From the NCBI RefSeq assembly GCF_950066645.1, contig NZ_CATMFB010000003.1, positions 1-64,000 of the forward strand: a stretch of 64,000 nt of DNA, in the 5' to 3' direction. Of the stretch, positions 18,377-29,397 are shown in pieces. The notes beneath the pieces were generated by a model that worked only from the letters and a program-made list of their open reading frames with translations, was not told the origin of the DNA and ran no database searches. The first letter of the stretch is position 1; the number at the start of each line of letters is the position of its first letter. The position numbers and the translations under genes are program-made. The DNA is from an uncultured Thalassolituus sp. (GTDB lineage Bacteria; Pseudomonadota; Gammaproteobacteria; Pseudomonadales; Oceanobacteraceae).

Positions 18377-18535
18377 TTACTTGATCTTAGCTTCCTTGTA
18401 CACAACGTGCTTGCGAACAACAGGATCAAATTTCTTGATCTCGAATTTCTCAGGCATGGTGCGCTTGTTTTTGTCTGTAGTGTAGAAGTGACCGGTACCG
18501 GCACTTGATACAAGACGGATCTTATCGCGTGGCAT
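18377..18535 (-). CDS. rpmG: 50S ribosomal protein L33
   Basis: A 52-residue L33 of the cysteine-free (zinc-independent) type. It reads from [13 protein letters not shown] through [17 protein letters not shown] to a basic end KEAKIK, in line with the family. An ideal AAGGAG site precedes the ATG. It lies 11 bp after rpmB in the conserved rpmB-rpmG pair and is followed by a strong terminator. Confidence 0.97.
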   Translation of the reverse strand: MPRDKIRLVSSAGTGHFYTTDKNKRTMPEKFEIKKFDPVVRKHVVYKEAKIK

Positions 18536-18546
18536 AACAGGTCTCC

Positions 18547-18783
18547 TTAGACTTTCTCGCCGCGTGCACGCAGCTCTGCCAGTACTACATCGATACCTTT
18601 CTTATCGATGATGCGCATACCTTTAGTAGAGATACGCAGACGTACGAAACGGTTTTCGCTTTCTACCCAGAAGCGGTGGCTCTGCAGGTTCGGCAGAAAA
18701 CGACGCTTAGTTTTGATCTGTGAGTGGGAAACGTTGTTCCCTGTAACAGGACCTTTTCCTGTAACTTGGCAAACCTTAGACAT
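18547..18783 (-). CDS. rpmB: 50S ribosomal protein L28
   Basis: A 78-residue L28 with the typical start [21 protein letters not shown] and the [20 protein letters not shown] core. It is first in the rpmB-rpmG operon. A good sigma-70 promoter lies about 115 bp upstream. Confidence 0.97.
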   Translation of the reverse strand: MSKVCQVTGKGPVTGNNVSHSQIKTKRRFLPNLQSHRFWVESENRFVRLRISTKGMRIIDKKGIDVVLAELRARGEKV

Positions 18784-18897
18784 GGTTCTTCGCCCCGATT
18801 TTATGTGTATCGAACAATTCTGAATTCGTTACCAACCGTGGGCGTACATCATCATTTAATGATGACCGTGAACGGCCCTGGCTGAAAAGAGTTGCGC

Positions 18898-18926
18898 TTT
18901 ATACCAAAACGACGGAGCGCCCGCAA
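18898..18926 (-). promoter_or_regulatory. rpmB-rpmG promoter
   Basis: On the minus strand TTGCGG (18926–18921) and TATAAA (18903–18898) are separated by exactly 17 bp, giving a good sigma-70 promoter that would start near 18891. The long leader of about 105 bases could allow autogenous control, but no defined structure was recognised. Confidence 0.6.
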
Positions 18927-18973
18927 GCAAGAGTTCATTTTTCATGCAGTTTTGTCCGGTACGGGTTTACTGC

Positions 18974-19648
18974 TTACAACCAGCCCCGGGCTGCAAAAGA
19001 CACGCAATGACCATCGCCAACCACGAGGTGATCCAGCACCCGGATGTCCATCAGACTCAACGCTTTCTGCAGGCGTTCGGTGATTGCGCGGTCCGCCTGG
19101 CTGGGCTCGGCGATGCCGGAAGGATGGTTATGGGCGAAGATCACCGCAGCGGCTCCGACTGACAGTGCCTGCTTCACAACTTCGCGAGGATACACCGCGG
19201 CAGCATCAATTGTTCCCCGGAACAATTCTTCGTAGCGGATCACCCGGTTCTGGTTATCCAGAAAGAGACAGGCGAAGACTTCATGGTCGCGGTCACGCAA
19301 CTGAGCCTGAAGGTACTGCTGAGTCTGAGTGGGCGATGCCAGAGCATCTCCTTTACGTAACTCCTGCGCCAGATGCCGGCGCGCCATTTCAAGCACAGCC
19401 TGCAGCAATGCGAACTTGGCGGTCCCCAGGCCCATTGGACGACAGAAGTCCTGCTGCGATGCTGTCAGAAGTTGCCTCAGTCCTCCGAAGTCGCTGAGAA
19501 GTTCACGCGACAGATCGACCGCGCTTTTCCCCTTAACGCCCGTACGCAGGAATATCGCCAGAAGCTCAGCATCCGAGAGGCTTGCCGGGCCTGCCTCCAG
19601 AAGTTTTTCCCGCGGTCTTTCTGCCGCCGGCCAGTCACAGATCGCCAT
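18974..19648 (-). CDS. radC: RadC-family JAB/MPN protein
   Basis: A 224-residue RadC protein. The start chosen is the ATG at 19648 because GGAGGTAGGG stands directly upstream and the product then begins [17 protein letters not shown], the family start; the open frame continues further upstream only because of the divergent coaBC gene. The N-terminal helix-hairpin-helix region is followed by the JAB metalloprotease motif EVVKQAL and AHNHPSG. The cellular role is unresolved despite the name. It is divergent from coaBC, as in many gammaproteobacteria. Confidence 0.93.
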   Translation of the reverse strand: MAICDWPAAERPREKLLEAGPASLSDAELLAIFLRTGVKGKSAVDLSRELLSDFGGLRQLLTASQQDFCRPMGLGTAKFALLQAVLEMARRHLAQELRKGDALASPTQTQQYLQAQLRDRDHEVFACLFLDNQNRVIRYEELFRGTIDAAAVYPREVVKQALSVGAAAVIFAHNHPSGIAEPSQADRAITERLQKALSLMDIRVLDHLVVGDGHCVSFAARGWL

Positions 19649-19711
19649 CCCTACCTCCATGTAGGTCAGTAAGATATACTCGCAATTATCAATAACAGTG
19701 ATTTCCAGACC

Positions 19712-20917
19712 ATGCAACGACTCACCAACCGCCGTATTCTGCTCGGCATCAGTGGCGGCATTGCCGCTTACAAATGTGCTGAACTGGTACGCCTGCTCAG
19801 TAAAGCGGGTGCAGAGGTGCGTGTCATCATGACCAGCGGTGCCATGGAATTCATCACACCTCTGACCATGCAGGCCCTCTCCGGAAACCCGGTGCATCAT
19901 GCCTTGCTCGATCCTGAGGCTGAGGCCGGCATGGGACATATCGAACTGGCAAAGTGGGCCGACCTGCTGTTAATCGCACCCGCCAGTGCCAACCTGATCT
20001 CACGTCTGGCTCAGGGCATGGGGAATGATCTGCTGACGACCGTCTGCCTGGCCACAGATGCCCCGATATGTCTGGCACCGGCAATGAATCAGGCCATGTG
20101 GCGTGACCCGATGACACAGGCCAATATGGAGCGACTGCAAGCGGCTCATGGTGACAACCTCACCGTCATCGGACCAGATGCCGGCGAACAGGCCTGTGGC
20201 GATGTCGGTCCGGGGCGCATGATGGAGCCCGAAGCCATCGCCACCGCTGTAGCAGACCGCTTCGACACCGGACTGCTCGATGGTGTCAGCGTCGTGATCA
20301 CCGCCGGTCCGACACGTGAGGCGATTGATCCCGTCCGCTATATTTCCAACCACAGCTCCGGAAAAATGGGGTACGCGCTGGCTGCGGCTGCACGCGATGC
20401 CGGCGCACGCGTCACGCTCATCAGTGGCCCGGTGACTATCCCTGCGCCAGACCGGGTACAGGTGGTTCATGTCACCAGTGCGCTGGATATGCTGCAGGCG
20501 GCGCAGAGTGAACTGGAACATTGCCAGATATTTATCGCGTCGGCGGCGGTCGCCGATTATCGTCCTGCCAGCGTCGCTGACCAGAAGGTTAAAAAATCAA
20601 CCGATGAGCTGAGTATTCAGCTGATCAAGAACCCCGACATCGTCGCCACGGTTGCCGCGCACGAACCTCATCCGTTTACCGTCGGGTTTGCCGCCGAGAC
20701 TCAGGATGTTGAGCACTACGCCCGGGATAAACTGGCGCGCAAGAACCTCGATCTTATCGTTGCGAATGATGTATCCAGAACAGATATCGGTTTCAACAGT
20801 GATGACAACGCCGTCTCGGTTTTCTGGCCAGAGGGGCAGCAGCGCTTTGACACCATGAACAAACACACTCTCGCCCGGGCGCTGATCGAGCTGATCGCCG
20901 GGCAATACAAGGCATAA
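19712..20917 (+). CDS. coaBC: Bifunctional CoaBC (phosphopantothenoylcysteine decarboxylase/synthase)
   Basis: A 401-residue fusion that makes 4'-phosphopantetheine: the C-terminal CoaB half joins cysteine to phosphopantothenate with CTP, and the N-terminal flavin-binding CoaC half decarboxylates the product. The start [13 protein letters not shown], the PAMNQAMW block (N and M of the CoaC active site) and the CoaB entry [25 protein letters not shown] are all visible. It starts the coaBC-dut-algC-argB series; dut begins 10 bp later. Confidence 0.97.
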   Translation: MQRLTNRRILLGISGGIAAYKCAELVRLLSKAGAEVRVIMTSGAMEFITPLTMQALSGNPVHHALLDPEAEAGMGHIELAKWADLLLIAPASANLISRLAQGMGNDLLTTVCLATDAPICLAPAMNQAMWRDPMTQANMERLQAAHGDNLTVIGPDAGEQACGDVGPGRMMEPEAIATAVADRFDTGLLDGVSVVITAGPTREAIDPVRYISNHSSGKMGYALAAAARDAGARVTLISGPVTIPAPDRVQVVHVTSALDMLQAAQSELEHCQIFIASAAVADYRPASVADQKVKKSTDELSIQLIKNPDIVATVAAHEPHPFTVGFAAETQDVEHYARDKLARKNLDLIVANDVSRTDIGFNSDDNAVSVFWPEGQQRFDTMNKHTLARALIELIAGQYKA

Positions 20918-20927
20918 GGAAGCAAAG

Positions 20928-21383
20928 ATGCACAAGCTCCAGGTAAAAGTTCTCGATTCCCGTATTGGCGACAGCATCCCTATGCCCGAATACGCCACCT
21001 CAGGATCTGCCGGTCTGGACCTGCGTGCCTGCCTGGAAGAGGCCGTAACCCTGGCCCCTGGCGATACCGTATTGATTCCCACCGGCTTGTCGGTCTACAT
21101 CGAAGATCCGTCGCTGGCGGGCTTTATTCTTCCCCGTTCTGGCCTTGGCCATAAGCACGGTATCGTTCTGGGGAATCTGATCGGACTGATCGATTCGGAT
21201 TATCAGGGGCAACTGATGGTAAGCTGCTGGAACCGGGGCAAGGACAGTTTCACGATCGAAGTCGGCGAACGACTCGCACAGTTTGTACTGGTGCCAGTCA
21301 TCCAGGCGGCTTTCGAAGTGGTAGAAGAATTTCAGGAAACCGAGCGCGGCACTGGTGGTTTCGGCCACTCTGGACGTAGCTGA
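20928..21383 (+). CDS. dut: dUTPase
   Basis: A 151-residue trimeric dUTPase that hydrolyses dUTP to dUMP and pyrophosphate, keeping uracil out of DNA. All five motifs are present: [39 protein letters not shown] and the C-terminal [11 protein letters not shown]. The gene is preceded by an AAGGAAGCAAAG ribosome site and coupled to coaBC. Confidence 0.97.
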   Translation: MHKLQVKVLDSRIGDSIPMPEYATSGSAGLDLRACLEEAVTLAPGDTVLIPTGLSVYIEDPSLAGFILPRSGLGHKHGIVLGNLIGLIDSDYQGQLMVSCWNRGKDSFTIEVGERLAQFVLVPVIQAAFEVVEEFQETERGTGGFGHSGRS

Positions 21384-21455
21384 CCCGGCAGAATGACTCC
21401 CCCGTTACTACAATAATAACGACAGGCTGCACGGGGGCAGCTCAGGGACAGACAA

Positions 21456-23795
21456 ATGACGCATGCAACCACAGGGCAGCGCACCCTCACCAGTGCCGCC
21501 CTGATCTCCAGAGCACTGCTGGCACTGCTGATCTGTGCCGCCTTCGCGCTATACCTGAACGGCCAGTTATCCAAGGTCAGGGAAGCCTATGACCGCGACA
21601 GTGCCCAGCAGGCGGTCGCGCAACTAGCAGAAACAATCCAAAGCGAAATTGCCCAGGCCATGCAGGCGCAGTCTTCTGTCGAGCTGAATGACGCCGGAGT
21701 GTCACTGAACGCCGCCATTCCTCTTGCCCTATCGACCGAAATCATCCGGCCCGAAGACGCTGAAGACCTGCAGGAACGCTATAACTTCGTCGTTCAGGAC
21801 ATGGTCAATCAGGTATCACAAGGTGAAGCGGTCGTTCCGGAAGCGGTCCGCCGGGGTGATTCAACCGAGATATTCTGGGCGACCCCAACCCCTGAAGGCG
21901 TACTTCTCGTGCGCTACGGTGAAGACTGGATCACCAGACTGGCTGACAGCGTCAGAGGCACCACCGGGGGCATACGTCTGGTTCAGACACTGACTGGCAA
22001 CACCCGCGAAGGCATCACACTCTTCAGTATTGGCAGCCCTGACCCGGAGGCACCTCTGGCCTCCCGCCGGGTTCACAGTGTCTGGCATATCAGCTATCAG
22101 GGGGCCGCTGACCGCCCCGGGCCGGATGCAATAACCCTGCTGATGCCCTGGGGGGGCATGATGATTCTCGTAGCCATCGCTGTGCTGGTCACTCTCGCCG
22201 TCCTTATCCGTCAACTGCGCCTGCCCATTGCCGAAGCGCCCACGTTACGCCCGGTCAGGGCGACACCGGTCGCAACCCAGGCCAACCCAAAGAGTCATCA
22301 TGAGCTCCCCTACGCAGACGAAACCGTTGGCCATCAGGTCGACCTGCCCGACGTAGAGGAACCACCGGAAGAACTTGAAGCCGCACCGCCACCTGAGCGG
22401 CAGGTCAGCGTCCAGGACTGTCCAGTGCCGCAGCATATATTCCGCGCCTACGACATCCGTGGTCTGGTCGACACTGAACTCACTAATGACACGCTGGTGC
22501 TGCTGGGCCGGGCCATTGGCAGCGAAGTCCGGGCACGCGGCGGTGAACGGATAAACCTCGCCTGGGATGGGCGACTTTCCAGTCAGCGCCTTGCCAACCA
22601 TCTCCAGGAAGGGCTGCTCAACTCCGGTTGCAGCGTGAACCGACTGGGAATGCTACCAACCGGTGCGCTCTATTGGGCCACTGAAGAACTCGACACCCGT
22701 CATGGCGTGATGATCACAGGTAGCCATAACCCGATTGAGTACAACGGCCTGAAGATCGTAATGGATGGCCTCCCGATGGCGGAGGATGAGCTGCTGTCAC
22801 TCTGGTATCGCATCCAGCGTGAAGAGTTTTCCACCGGCTACGCGGGAGCCAGAAACGACGATATTTACAGTGATTACATCGAGCGGATTGAAGACGACAT
22901 TCAGATTAACCGCGACCTCACGATCGTTCTGGACGCTGGTAACGGGGTGGCCGGCCCGATGGCGGTTGACCTGTTCAGAGAACTCGGTGCCGATGTCATC
23001 GAGTTATTCTGTGACGTCGATGGCCACTTCCCGAATCATCACCCGGACCCGGGAGAAGAGGAAAACCTCGAGTATCTGCGCAAATCGGTACTCAGTAATG
23101 GGGCCGATCTCGGACTGGCGTTTGACGGCGATGGCGACCGGGTTGCGGTACTGGATAACGAGGGCAATGTTATCTGGCCTGACCGTCTGCTGATGCTGCT
23201 GATTGAGGATATCCTGCCGCGCAAACCGGGCAGCGACGTAATTTTCGATGTGAAATCCTCCCGCCACCTGGCGCCACTTATCAACCGGTTGGGCGGACGC
23301 CCGACCATGTGGAAAACCGGCCATTCACTGATGAAACGCAAGCTGAAAGAGCTGAAAGCGTCAGTCGGAGGCGAGTTCAGCGGCCATTTCTACATAGGCG
23401 AGCGCTGGTACGGCTTTGATTGCGGCCTTTACGCTGGGGCGCGCATTGTCGAGATACTGAGCAGCCGCAACGCCAGCGCCGCCGAAGTGTTTGCTGCGCT
23501 CCCTGAAGACGTCAGCACGGCCGAAATCACGATCAACACCACAGAGGACCGTAAATTCAGCCTGATCACTCAGCTGGCCGAAGACAGCGACCTCAGATTG
23601 GGGGCTGTCGTGCACGAGACGGACGGCCTGCGTATTGAGTACCCCGACGGCTGGGGTCTTATCCGCGCCTCAAATACCACTCCCCGCCTGACGCTCAGAT
23701 TTGCCGGTGATCGCCCCGAAACCATTGAGCGGATACAGGGCACCATGAAGCAGGCACTTACCCGATACGCCCCGGATATTCAGATCCCGTTCTGA
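21456..23795 (+). CDS. algC: Phosphomannomutase/phosphoglucomutase with N-terminal membrane domain (AlgC-type)
   Basis: A 779-residue protein. Residues from about 320 form a complete alpha-D-phosphohexomutase: YDIRG entry, the phosphoserine loop TGSHNP with S423, the metal loop DGDGDR at 557–562, the sugar loop GGEFSGHFYIGERWYG and the phosphate-binding RASNTTPRLTLRF. It interconverts mannose- or glucose-1- and 6-phosphate for polysaccharide, LPS and nucleotide sugar synthesis. The first 300 residues contain two membrane segments (about 12–32 and 230–250) flanking a helical periplasmic-looking region, then a proline- and glutamate-rich linker. This form is longer than the 463-residue P. aeruginosa AlgC. 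The order dut-algC-argB is conserved. Confidence 0.92.
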   Translation: MTHATTGQRTLTSAALISRALLALLICAAFALYLNGQLSKVREAYDRDSAQQAVAQLAETIQSEIAQAMQAQSSVELNDAGVSLNAAIPLALSTEIIRPEDAEDLQERYNFVVQDMVNQVSQGEAVVPEAVRRGDSTEIFWATPTPEGVLLVRYGEDWITRLADSVRGTTGGIRLVQTLTGNTREGITLFSIGSPDPEAPLASRRVHSVWHISYQGAADRPGPDAITLLMPWGGMMILVAIAVLVTLAVLIRQLRLPIAEAPTLRPVRATPVATQANPKSHHELPYADETVGHQVDLPDVEEPPEELEAAPPPERQVSVQDCPVPQHIFRAYDIRGLVDTELTNDTLVLLGRAIGSEVRARGGERINLAWDGRLSSQRLANHLQEGLLNSGCSVNRLGMLPTGALYWATEELDTRHGVMITGSHNPIEYNGLKIVMDGLPMAEDELLSLWYRIQREEFSTGYAGARNDDIYSDYIERIEDDIQINRDLTIVLDAGNGVAGPMAVDLFRELGADVIELFCDVDGHFPNHHPDPGEEENLEYLRKSVLSNGADLGLAFDGDGDRVAVLDNEGNVIWPDRLLMLLIEDILPRKPGSDVIFDVKSSRHLAPLINRLGGRPTMWKTGHSLMKRKLKELKASVGGEFSGHFYIGERWYGFDCGLYAGARIVEILSSRNASAAEVFAALPEDVSTAEITINTTEDRKFSLITQLAEDSDLRLGAVVHETDGLRIEYPDGWGLIRASNTTPRLTLRFAGDRPETIERIQGTMKQALTRYAPDIQIPF

Positions 23796-23860
23796 TTCGG
23801 CATAGAAGCAGGCGGAATCCTCAGGCTATAATGCGGGCCTTTGTGAAATATCCCGGATGA

Positions 23861-24793
<933 letters not shown>

Positions 24794-24807
24794 ACCAAGG
24801 AGCAGGA

Positions 24808-25422
24808 ATGACGGACAACAGCGAAAAACTCTCCCGACGAGATCAGATACTTCAGGCTCTGGCGCATATGCTTGAGACCAACCCAGGCGCGCGGATCACC
24901 ACCGCCAGCCTGGCAAAAGAAGTGGGTGTGTCAGAAGCAGCGCTGTATCGCCACTTCCCTTCCAAGGCAAAGATGTTTGAGGGCCTGATCGCCTTTATCG
25001 AAGAGACCCTCTTCAGCCGGATCAGCAGAATCCTGCAGGATATTCCCGAGGCAGAACCGCGGTGCGAAAAAACCCTGAGTCTGATTCTCGGCTTCGCAGA
25101 GCGTAATCCCGGCATGTGCCGTCTGCTCTCGGGAGATGCCCTGTCAGGCGAGACCGAGCGTCTGCGTCAGCGCATTCAGCAGGTGTTCGAACGTATCGAA
25201 ACTCAGCTGAAACAGATTCTCCGGGAGGCAGAACTGCGGGAAGGCAAGCTGACTCAGCAGTCTCCGGCGGCTCTCGCTAACCTGCTGACGGCAGTGGTTG
25301 AAGGGCGCATCCGCCAATATGTCCGCTCTGAGTTCAGTCTCAAGCCAACAGAGTACTGGGATCAGCAGTGGCAGACCCTGCAGGCGGGCCTTCTGAAAGA
25401 AAAATCCCTCGCGATGCCATAA
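24808..25422 (+). CDS. slmA: Nucleoid occlusion factor SlmA
   Basis: A 204-residue TetR-fold protein that binds specific chromosomal sites and blocks FtsZ ring assembly over the nucleoid. The start at 24808 has a clear AAGGAGCAGGA site. The helix-turn-helix at about residues 28–50 reads [24 protein letters not shown], the diagnostic SlmA sequence, and the C-terminal part ([17 protein letters not shown]) also fits. It is followed by a strong terminator. Confidence 0.93.
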   Translation: MTDNSEKLSRRDQILQALAHMLETNPGARITTASLAKEVGVSEAALYRHFPSKAKMFEGLIAFIEETLFSRISRILQDIPEAEPRCEKTLSLILGFAERNPGMCRLLSGDALSGETERLRQRIQQVFERIETQLKQILREAELREGKLTQQSPAALANLLTAVVEGRIRQYVRSEFSLKPTEYWDQQWQTLQAGLLKEKSLAMP

Positions 25423-25447
25423 AAAAAGCGCCTTACGGCGCTTTTTT
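25422..25447. terminator. Bidirectional terminator between slmA and the DUF4124 gene
   Basis: The 11-bp arms AAAAAAGCGCC (25422–25432) and GGCGCTTTTTT (25437–25447) enclose TTAC. With an A run on one side and a T run on the other it serves both convergent genes, and it overlaps the stop codon of the minus-strand gene. Confidence 0.93.
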
Positions 25448-26093
25448 ATTCAGCTGCAATCTCTTCTGGCAATGTACCGGGAGGATGCTCCTGTAAAATC
25501 TCAATACGCTGACGTAAGGTTGCAAACTCCTGCTGCAGCCGGGCTTTCTCTTCCTGACGCTGAGCAATTTTCTGCTTAGCATCCTCCAGACCGTTGGTAA
25601 TCAGTGCGATGTCTGCGCGCAGCTCCGGGCCAACCTCGCGCCCCTGACGCTCAACATTGGCGGCTTGCTGCTGCGCGCGCTGCAGCTTTTCCTGCATGTC
25701 CGCCTTACGACGCTGCTGAAGCTCAATATGAGCCTGCACATCGTCTGTTTTGCGCTTCAGTGCGCGATCAGCATCTTCCGGGGTGGCATACAGGCGGAGC
25801 AATGCATTGTCCGCCTCCCGTTGTTTAGCAATCCGTTGTTCACGGGCTTTCTGTTCAGCCACACGACGATCACGCTCAGCGATCTCGGCGTCCGTCAGCT
25901 CCCGTGGAACCACTTTCAGAACCATGCCCTGACTGTTCAGAACTTCGTAACCCAGCGGCGCCAGATCGGCAGGCACGTTATCAATCACAATGACGCGCCC
26001 GTCCACATTGAAGCGGTACAGCTGCTTGGCAGCGCTGGCCGGTAACGGCAGCAGCGACGAAATTAGGGTGAGACAGAAAAGCAGTCTGAGCAT
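25446..26093 (-). CDS. Exported DUF4124-like coiled-coil protein
   Basis: A 215-residue protein with a signal peptide (cleavage expected after PASA, about residue 21). The first mature part, KQLYRFNVDGRVIVIDNVPADL, resembles the DUF4124 domain found at the N-terminus of many exported proteins. The remainder is a long charged coiled coil rich in glutamine, arginine and glutamate (for example about residues 75–200). Its role is unknown; a periplasmic scaffold is possible. It is 17 bp downstream of pyrE on the same strand. Confidence 0.7.
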   Translation of the reverse strand: MLRLLFCLTLISSLLPLPASAAKQLYRFNVDGRVIVIDNVPADLAPLGYEVLNSQGMVLKVVPRELTDAEIAERDRRVAEQKAREQRIAKQREADNALLRLYATPEDADRALKRKTDDVQAHIELQQRRKADMQEKLQRAQQQAANVERQGREVGPELRADIALITNGLEDAKQKIAQRQEEKARLQQEFATLRQRIEILQEHPPGTLPEEIAAE

Positions 26094-26110
26094 GCCTGGT
26101 CCTGTTGTAA

Positions 26111-26758
26111 TTATTCGACTCCGTACTCATCGCGATAAGCGCTGATAGCATCGGCGTACTGCGCCAGCTCAGGCTTACCTGCGACATAATCTAACACCTG
26201 GTTCAGTCCAACGATACTGACAACCTTCATTCCGAAGTCACGTTCCACTTCCTGTATTGCAGAAAGCTCGCCCTGACCCCGCTCCTGACGGTCCAGCGCG
26301 ATCAGCGCTGCGGCAGGTGTTGCACCGGGTGCAGCTTCAATCATAGCCATTACCTCACGGATTGCCGTACCCGCAGTAATAACATCGTCTACAATCAGAA
26401 CACGGCCTTCCAGCGGCGCACCGACAAGATTGCCACCCTCACCATGAGTTTTGGCCTCTTTGCGGTTGAAGACGTATGGCATATCTTTCTGATACTGATC
26501 AGCGAGTGCTATCGTCAGAGAAGCGGACAGCGGAATACCTTTATAGGCAGGGCCAAACACGACATCGTAGGCGATGCCGGAATCTTCCAGAGCCGCCGCG
26601 TAAAAACGCCCCAGCTTCGCCAGTGCACCGCCTGAGTTAAACAGGCCAGCATTGAAAAAGTATGGGCTGACGCGACCGGATTTGAGGGTGAACTCTCCAA
26701 AGCGCAGTACCCCCTGCTCGATGGCGAATTCAATAAACTCTCTCTGATAATTCTGCAT
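26111..26758 (-). CDS. pyrE: Orotate phosphoribosyltransferase
   Basis: PyrE converts orotate and PRPP to orotidine monophosphate in pyrimidine synthesis. The start at 26758 gives 214 residues, the usual length ([21 protein letters not shown]). The PRPP-binding loop [16 protein letters not shown] is clear near residue 120, as is [10 protein letters not shown]. An in-frame upstream start at 26821 is unlikely because it adds a sequence absent from the family. It is divergent from crc, as in Pseudomonas. Confidence 0.96.
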   Translation of the reverse strand: MQNYQREFIEFAIEQGVLRFGEFTLKSGRVSPYFFNAGLFNSGGALAKLGRFYAAALEDSGIAYDVVFGPAYKGIPLSASLTIALADQYQKDMPYVFNRKEAKTHGEGGNLVGAPLEGRVLIVDDVITAGTAIREVMAMIEAAPGATPAAALIALDRQERGQGELSAIQEVERDFGMKVVSIVGLNQVLDYVAGKPELAQYADAISAYRDEYGVE

Positions 26759-26884
26759 AACTGGACCTGCTTTGTCGGAAACGGGGCGGGAAGATACGAA
26801 TAAAAAGTATCCGGATCTCATCCGGATTTACCCGCAAACTCAAGGATGCGGTATGATACACCCATCGTTAGTTGGGAACCATGT

Positions 26885-27658
26885 ATGAGGATTATCACTC
26901 TGCACGTCGACGGCCTTGAACAGGCTGTGAAAAACGGGCTATACACCTGGCTCGCAGGCGCAGATGCGGACGTCGTTGCCATCCAGAACCTGAAGGCAAA
27001 GGAGTATCAGCTGTCGGATGACGTTGTTTACCCTGAGGGCTTCAACGCCTACTTCTTTGATGCAGAGGCCGACGGCTACAGTGGTGTCGCGATACTCACC
27101 AAAGACGTGCCGAAAGCCATTATGACCGGCATCGGCCATCCTGAGTGGGATCTGCAGGGGCGCTTTATTCAGGCAGATTTCGACCATGTCAGCGTCGCTT
27201 CGGTGCTGTTCCCAGCGGTGGACGAACACAACACACTGGAAGACAAACTCGGCTTTCAGAAGGTCTTCCTTGAACACCTGCAGAAGACGCGCCGTAAGCG
27301 TCGCGAGTTTATTTTCTGCGGTAACTTCGAGGCGGCCCATAAGACGGTCGACATCCAGGACTGGGAAGCCGCCCAGAACGAACCTGGCTTCCTGCCACAG
27401 GAACGGGCGTTTCTGGATCAGGTCTTCGGACCCGTTGGCTATATCGACGCGTTCCGCGAAGCCAACTTCGGCGAGAACCAGTTTACCTGGTGGCCCGACG
27501 CAGAAAGTGCCCGTCGCAATCTCAACGGCTGGCGCAAGGATATGCAGATCTGTACTCCGGAGATCCGGCAATACGTCGTGGAAGCCCGGATAGAGAACAA
27601 TCTGAAATTCGGTCAACACGCTGCAGTGATGATCGAATACGAATTCGACGAAGAATAA
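26885..27658 (+). CDS. crc: Crc, catabolite repression control protein
   Basis: A 257-residue member of the exonuclease III fold that has lost catalysis and, in Pseudomonas, acts with Hfq to block translation of catabolic mRNAs when preferred carbon is present. The identification rests on the position next to pyrE and on Crc-like segments such as RRKRREFIFCGNFEAAHKTVDIQDW. Exonuclease III active residues are replaced: the glutamate of LQET by N35, the GDFN aspartate and asparagine by N147 and E149, and the SDH aspartate by Q244. The start is the ATG at 26885. Alkane and alcohol genes are classic Crc targets, and lao and rub genes lie in the same window, though no clear A-rich Hfq/Crc site was confirmed upstream of them. 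Confidence 0.85.
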   Translation: MRIITLHVDGLEQAVKNGLYTWLAGADADVVAIQNLKAKEYQLSDDVVYPEGFNAYFFDAEADGYSGVAILTKDVPKAIMTGIGHPEWDLQGRFIQADFDHVSVASVLFPAVDEHNTLEDKLGFQKVFLEHLQKTRRKRREFIFCGNFEAAHKTVDIQDWEAAQNEPGFLPQERAFLDQVFGPVGYIDAFREANFGENQFTWWPDAESARRNLNGWRKDMQICTPEIRQYVVEARIENNLKFGQHAAVMIEYEFDEE

Positions 27659-27660
27659 AC

Positions 27661-27699
27661 GGCAATAAAAAAGGCGCTCAGAGCGCCTTTTTTATTGCC
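27661..27699. terminator. Bidirectional terminator between crc and rph
   Basis: Two perfect 18-bp arms (27661–27678 and 27682–27699) enclose a three-base loop CAG. The core is AAAAAAGGCGCT/AGCGCCTTTTTT. It lies between convergent crc and rph, ending both. Confidence 0.95.
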
Positions 27700-27708
27700 A
27701 CGAAACGA

Positions 27709-28422
27709 TCAGGCCAGCGCTGCCTTCTGCAATTCAGACAATTCAGTAATGGCTTTCTGAGCGTGAGCCAGCATGGCATTCAGCTCATCTGCCGAAAATG
27801 CTTCACCTTCGGCCGTGCCCTGAATTTCTACATAGCCGCCTTTCTCAGTCATGATGACGTTCAGATCAGTCTCTGCCGTTGAGTCTTCGGCATAATCGAG
27901 ATCCAGCACGGCTTCGCCTTTGTAGATGCCGACCGACACTGCAGCAATCATCTGCTTCAGCGGCTCGCCTTTTACTTTACCATTGGCTTTCAGCCAGTTG
28001 ATGGCATCCACCAGGGCCACACAGGCACCCGTGATCGACGCTGTGCGGGTGCCACCGTCCGCCTGAATAACATCGCAGTCGATGGTGATGGTGTTTTCAC
28101 CCAGGGCTTCGAGGTCAACCGCTGCACGCAGGCTACGGCCGATCAGGCGTGAAATCTCAACCGTACGTCCCTGCTGTTTGCCTTTTGCAGCCTCACGAAT
28201 CATGCGCGAGCCAGTAGAGCGCGGCAGCATACCGTATTCAGCAGTCACCCAACCCTGCCCTTTCCCACGCAGGAAAGGAGGTACAGAGGTGTCCACACTG
28301 GCTGTACAGATCACTTTGGTATCGCCGAACTCCACCAGTACTGAGCCTTCAGCGTGTTTGGTAAAGTTACGGGTGATGCGTACGTCACGCAGCTGATCGA
28401 GTGCGCGGCCACTTGGTCTCAT
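27709..28422 (-). CDS. rph: Ribonuclease PH
   Basis: A 237-residue phosphorolytic 3'-5' exoribonuclease that trims tRNA 3' ends. It shows [33 protein letters not shown], the catalytic [12 protein letters not shown] region and [15 protein letters not shown]. It is complete, in contrast to the truncated E. coli K-12 gene. It is divergent from yicC. Confidence 0.97.
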   Translation of the reverse strand: MRPSGRALDQLRDVRITRNFTKHAEGSVLVEFGDTKVICTASVDTSVPPFLRGKGQGWVTAEYGMLPRSTGSRMIREAAKGKQQGRTVEISRLIGRSLRAAVDLEALGENTITIDCDVIQADGGTRTASITGACVALVDAINWLKANGKVKGEPLKQMIAAVSVGIYKGEAVLDLDYAEDSTAETDLNVIMTEKGGYVEIQGTAEGEAFSADELNAMLAHAQKAITELSELQKAALA

Positions 28423-28527
28423 AATATGTCCTCTGTTGTCAGTTATCCGCGCGCATTATAGCGGCAAAGCGGGCCAGACTTTACAATGACCGAAAAGAAA
28501 TTCGCACAGCATCGCAAGGAGACAGGC

Positions 28528-29391
28528 ATGGTCCGCAGTATGACAGCCTTCGCACGCCAGAACGCAGACACAGAGCAGGGGCGCTTTACCTGGGAAATCC
28601 GCTCAGTTAACAGCCGCTACCTGGAACTGCACTTCCGCCTGCCGGATGACTTCCGCGACCTCGAACCCATCCTGCGCGACACACTGAAAAAGCGCCTGAA
28701 CCGCGGCAAGGTCGAGGTGTTTCTGCGCTTTCATGCCGCCAACGCAGCACAGGGTCTGAGCGTCAACGCAGCTCTGGTTGAAGCACTGAACCAGGCCGCT
28801 GATCAGGTCCATGCGATCATCGGGCCAGGCAACGCTCTGGATGCCCTCAGAATTCTGGAGTGGCCCGGCGTTCTGGAAGGCGCCGCCATTGATACCAAAG
28901 CCATTCAGACAAGTGCACTTACCGCCTTCGGAGCAGCGCTCAGTGAGCTGATTACTGCTCGTGAGCGCGAGGGCGAATCCCTGGCCGCACTGATTCAGCA
29001 GCGCTGTGAAGAGTGTCAGGCCCTCTCAATCCGGGCCGATAGCCTTATGCCGGAGGCCATTGCCGCACAACGGGAGCACCTGCAGAAAAAGCTGGATGAA
29101 CTGCTGGACAATCCAGACACCGAACGACTGGAGCAGGAAATCGTGCTGCTAGCACAGAAAGCCGATATCGCTGAAGAAACCGATCGCTTGCGAACGCACA
29201 TTGACGAGGTTCAGGCCATTCTCAGTCGTGACGAACCCATTGGCCGCCGGCTGGATTTTATGATGCAGGAGCTGAACCGGGAGGCAAACACCCTGTCATC
29301 GAAAGCGATCCGCACCGACCTGACCCGTATTGCGGTTGATCTGAAGGTACTGATCGAGCAGATGCGCGAGCAGGTGCAGAATATCGAATAA
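28528..29391 (+). CDS. yicC: YicC-family endoribonuclease
   Basis: A 287-residue YicC protein, a stress-related endoribonuclease family. The start at 28528 is set by AAGGAGACAGG and gives the family beginning MVRSMTAFAR and the usual length of 287. The motifs EIRSVNSRYLELHFRLP and the C-terminal GRRLDFMMQELNREANTLSSK are diagnostic. In Pseudomonas it precedes gmk directly; here three genes are inserted between. Confidence 0.95.
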   Translation: MVRSMTAFARQNADTEQGRFTWEIRSVNSRYLELHFRLPDDFRDLEPILRDTLKKRLNRGKVEVFLRFHAANAAQGLSVNAALVEALNQAADQVHAIIGPGNALDALRILEWPGVLEGAAIDTKAIQTSALTAFGAALSELITAREREGESLAALIQQRCEECQALSIRADSLMPEAIAAQREHLQKKLDELLDNPDTERLEQEIVLLAQKADIAEETDRLRTHIDEVQAILSRDEPIGRRLDFMMQELNREANTLSSKAIRTDLTRIAVDLKVLIEQMREQVQNIE

Positions 29392-29397
29392 CGGCGA

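Noticed and set aside
19649..19939. 97-residue N-terminal extension of RadC
   Set aside because: It is antisense to the coaBC start, unlike any RadC, and an ideal ribosome site stands before the ATG at 19648.
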